Assembly (NCBI GenBank): GCA_902795665.1
Contig: CADBMA010000139.1
Location: 1-7,756 of the forward strand
Origin: an uncultured Rhodospirillales bacterium
GTDB lineage: Bacteria > Pseudomonadota > Alphaproteobacteria > RF32 > CAG-239
Reading direction: 5' to 3'
Length of the DNA: 7,756 nucleotides
A program made the position numbers and the translations under genes. The notes below the pieces were generated by a model. That model was not told where the DNA came from, searched no databases, and saw only the letters and a program-made list of their open reading frames with translations. Shown piece after piece: positions 7,059-7,756 of this stretch (positions are counted from its first letter, which is position 1; the number at the start of each line of letters is the position of its first letter).

Positions 7059-7756
7059 ATGTTTTCATTCTTCAAAAAAAATTCTTTATTAAATCTGCTG
7101 CCGAAAATTAAAGGCAAATACCTCACAAATGTTGAAATGAGGCGCCACACATGGTTTGGCGTCGGCGGTCCTGCCGAGGTAATGTTTATTCCTCATGATG
7201 TTGAAGATCTGCAAAATTTTATCAGAAAATGCCCCAGAAACATTCCGGTATTTTTGCTCGGTGGTGGATCCAACCTATTGGTTCGCGATGGAGGCATTCC
7301 CGGAGTTGTTATAAAGCTTGAATCTCCCGCATTCAAAAAGGTTATATGCAACAACGACGAAATAACCTGCGGTGCCGGACTGCGCAACAACGAACTAAAA
7401 AAATATATGCTTGCCAACGGTTACGGAGGTTTAGAATTTTTATGTTCCATCCCCGGTGTTATTGGAGGCTCTGTCAAAACCAACGCCGGTTGTTTTGGGC
7501 GCGAAGTAAAAGATGTCATAAAAAAAGCACAAATTATTAACGGAGCCGGACAAATCAAAGAAGTAGGCGTTGATGACTTGGGGCTTGGCTATCGTTGCAG
7601 TTGCTTTCCCGATGACTGGATAATCCTTTCTATAACCTTTAAAACTATACCGGAAGACAAAGAAAATATAGAAAAAACACTGGAAGAACAAAAAGCATAC
7701 CGCCATGCTCATCAACCATATAATCAAAAAACCGCCGGCTCAACTTTCAAAAATCC
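7059..7756 (+). CDS. murB: UDP-N-acetylenolpyruvoylglucosamine reductase, 3' end cut by window
   Basis: Cytoplasmic FAD enzyme that reduces UDP-GlcNAc-enolpyruvate to UDP-MurNAc with NADPH, the second committed step of peptidoglycan precursor synthesis. 232 complete codons are visible; roughly 65-80 residues are outside. The start ATG is 1 nt after the murG stop, with GAGG (7050-7053) 5 nt upstream. Motifs: HTWFGVGGPAE near residue 30, the FAD-binding GGGSNLLVRDGG from Gly68, IPGVIGGSVKTNAG (131-144), GYR ending at Arg179, and TAGSTFKNP at the right edge, with Ser228 matching the catalytic E. coli Ser229. The layout lacks the type I tyrosine loop and looks like type II. The core motif usually NAGAYG reads NAGCFG, and seven cysteines are present. 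The reading frame continues to the last base without a stop. Confidence 0.95.
   Translation, partial: MFSFFKKNSLLNLLPKIKGKYLTNVEMRRHTWFGVGGPAEVMFIPHDVEDLQNFIRKCPRNIPVFLLGGGSNLLVRDGGIPGVVIKLESPAFKKVICNNDEITCGAGLRNNELKKYMLANGYGGLEFLCSIPGVIGGSVKTNAGCFGREVKDVIKKAQIINGAGQIKEVGVDDLGLGYRCSCFPDDWIILSITFKTIPEDKENIEKTLEEQKAYRHAHQPYNQKTAGSTFKN

Noticed and set aside
7440..7727. Minus-strand open frame of 95 codons over murB
   Set aside because: Antisense shadow of clear MurB motifs; the low-complexity aromatic-rich translation is typical of reverse-strand reading of AT-rich coding DNA.

Overview
The window looks like chromosome from a Gram-negative bacterium with a fairly low GC content. An inner-membrane RND pump with its periplasmic adaptor implies an outer membrane. 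The MraY, MurG and MurB sequences resemble alphaproteobacterial versions from memory (for example the MurB ending TAGSTFKNP and the MraY stretch GFFDDYIK). A low-GC alphaproteobacterium is my best guess; this is inference, not a database result.

Layout: two operons diverge from a 133-bp AT-rich gap (3652-3784). Leftward, on the minus strand, lie a HlyD/AcrA-type membrane fusion protein (3651-2524) and an AcrB-type (HAE1) RND transporter (2524 to beyond the left edge, 841 residues visible). They are joined by a TAATG stop/start overlap. Rightward, on the plus strand, is a tightly packed peptidoglycan/division block: mraY (3785-4828), ftsW (4831-5958), murG (5948-7057) and murB (7059 to beyond the right edge, 232 complete codons visible). 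Its junctions are a 2-nt gap, an 11-nt overlap and a 1-nt gap, so it is almost certainly one transcript.

How the genes work together: MraY loads UDP-MurNAc-pentapeptide onto undecaprenyl phosphate to make lipid I. MurG adds GlcNAc to make lipid II. FtsW polymerises lipid II into septal glycan. MurB makes UDP-MurNAc earlier in the cytoplasmic branch. The leftward pair would form an energy-dependent tripartite efflux pump with an outer-membrane channel that is not in view.

The most notable point is the composition of the division and cell wall (dcw) block. In the common proteobacterial order murD sits between mraY and ftsW, and murC between murG and murB. Both ligase genes are missing here, with clean junctions, and an efflux operon occupies the place where murE/murF would normally precede mraY. 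I found no RNA gene, insertion sequence, CRISPR array, phage gene or evidently novel system. Everything except the 133-bp gap is coding.
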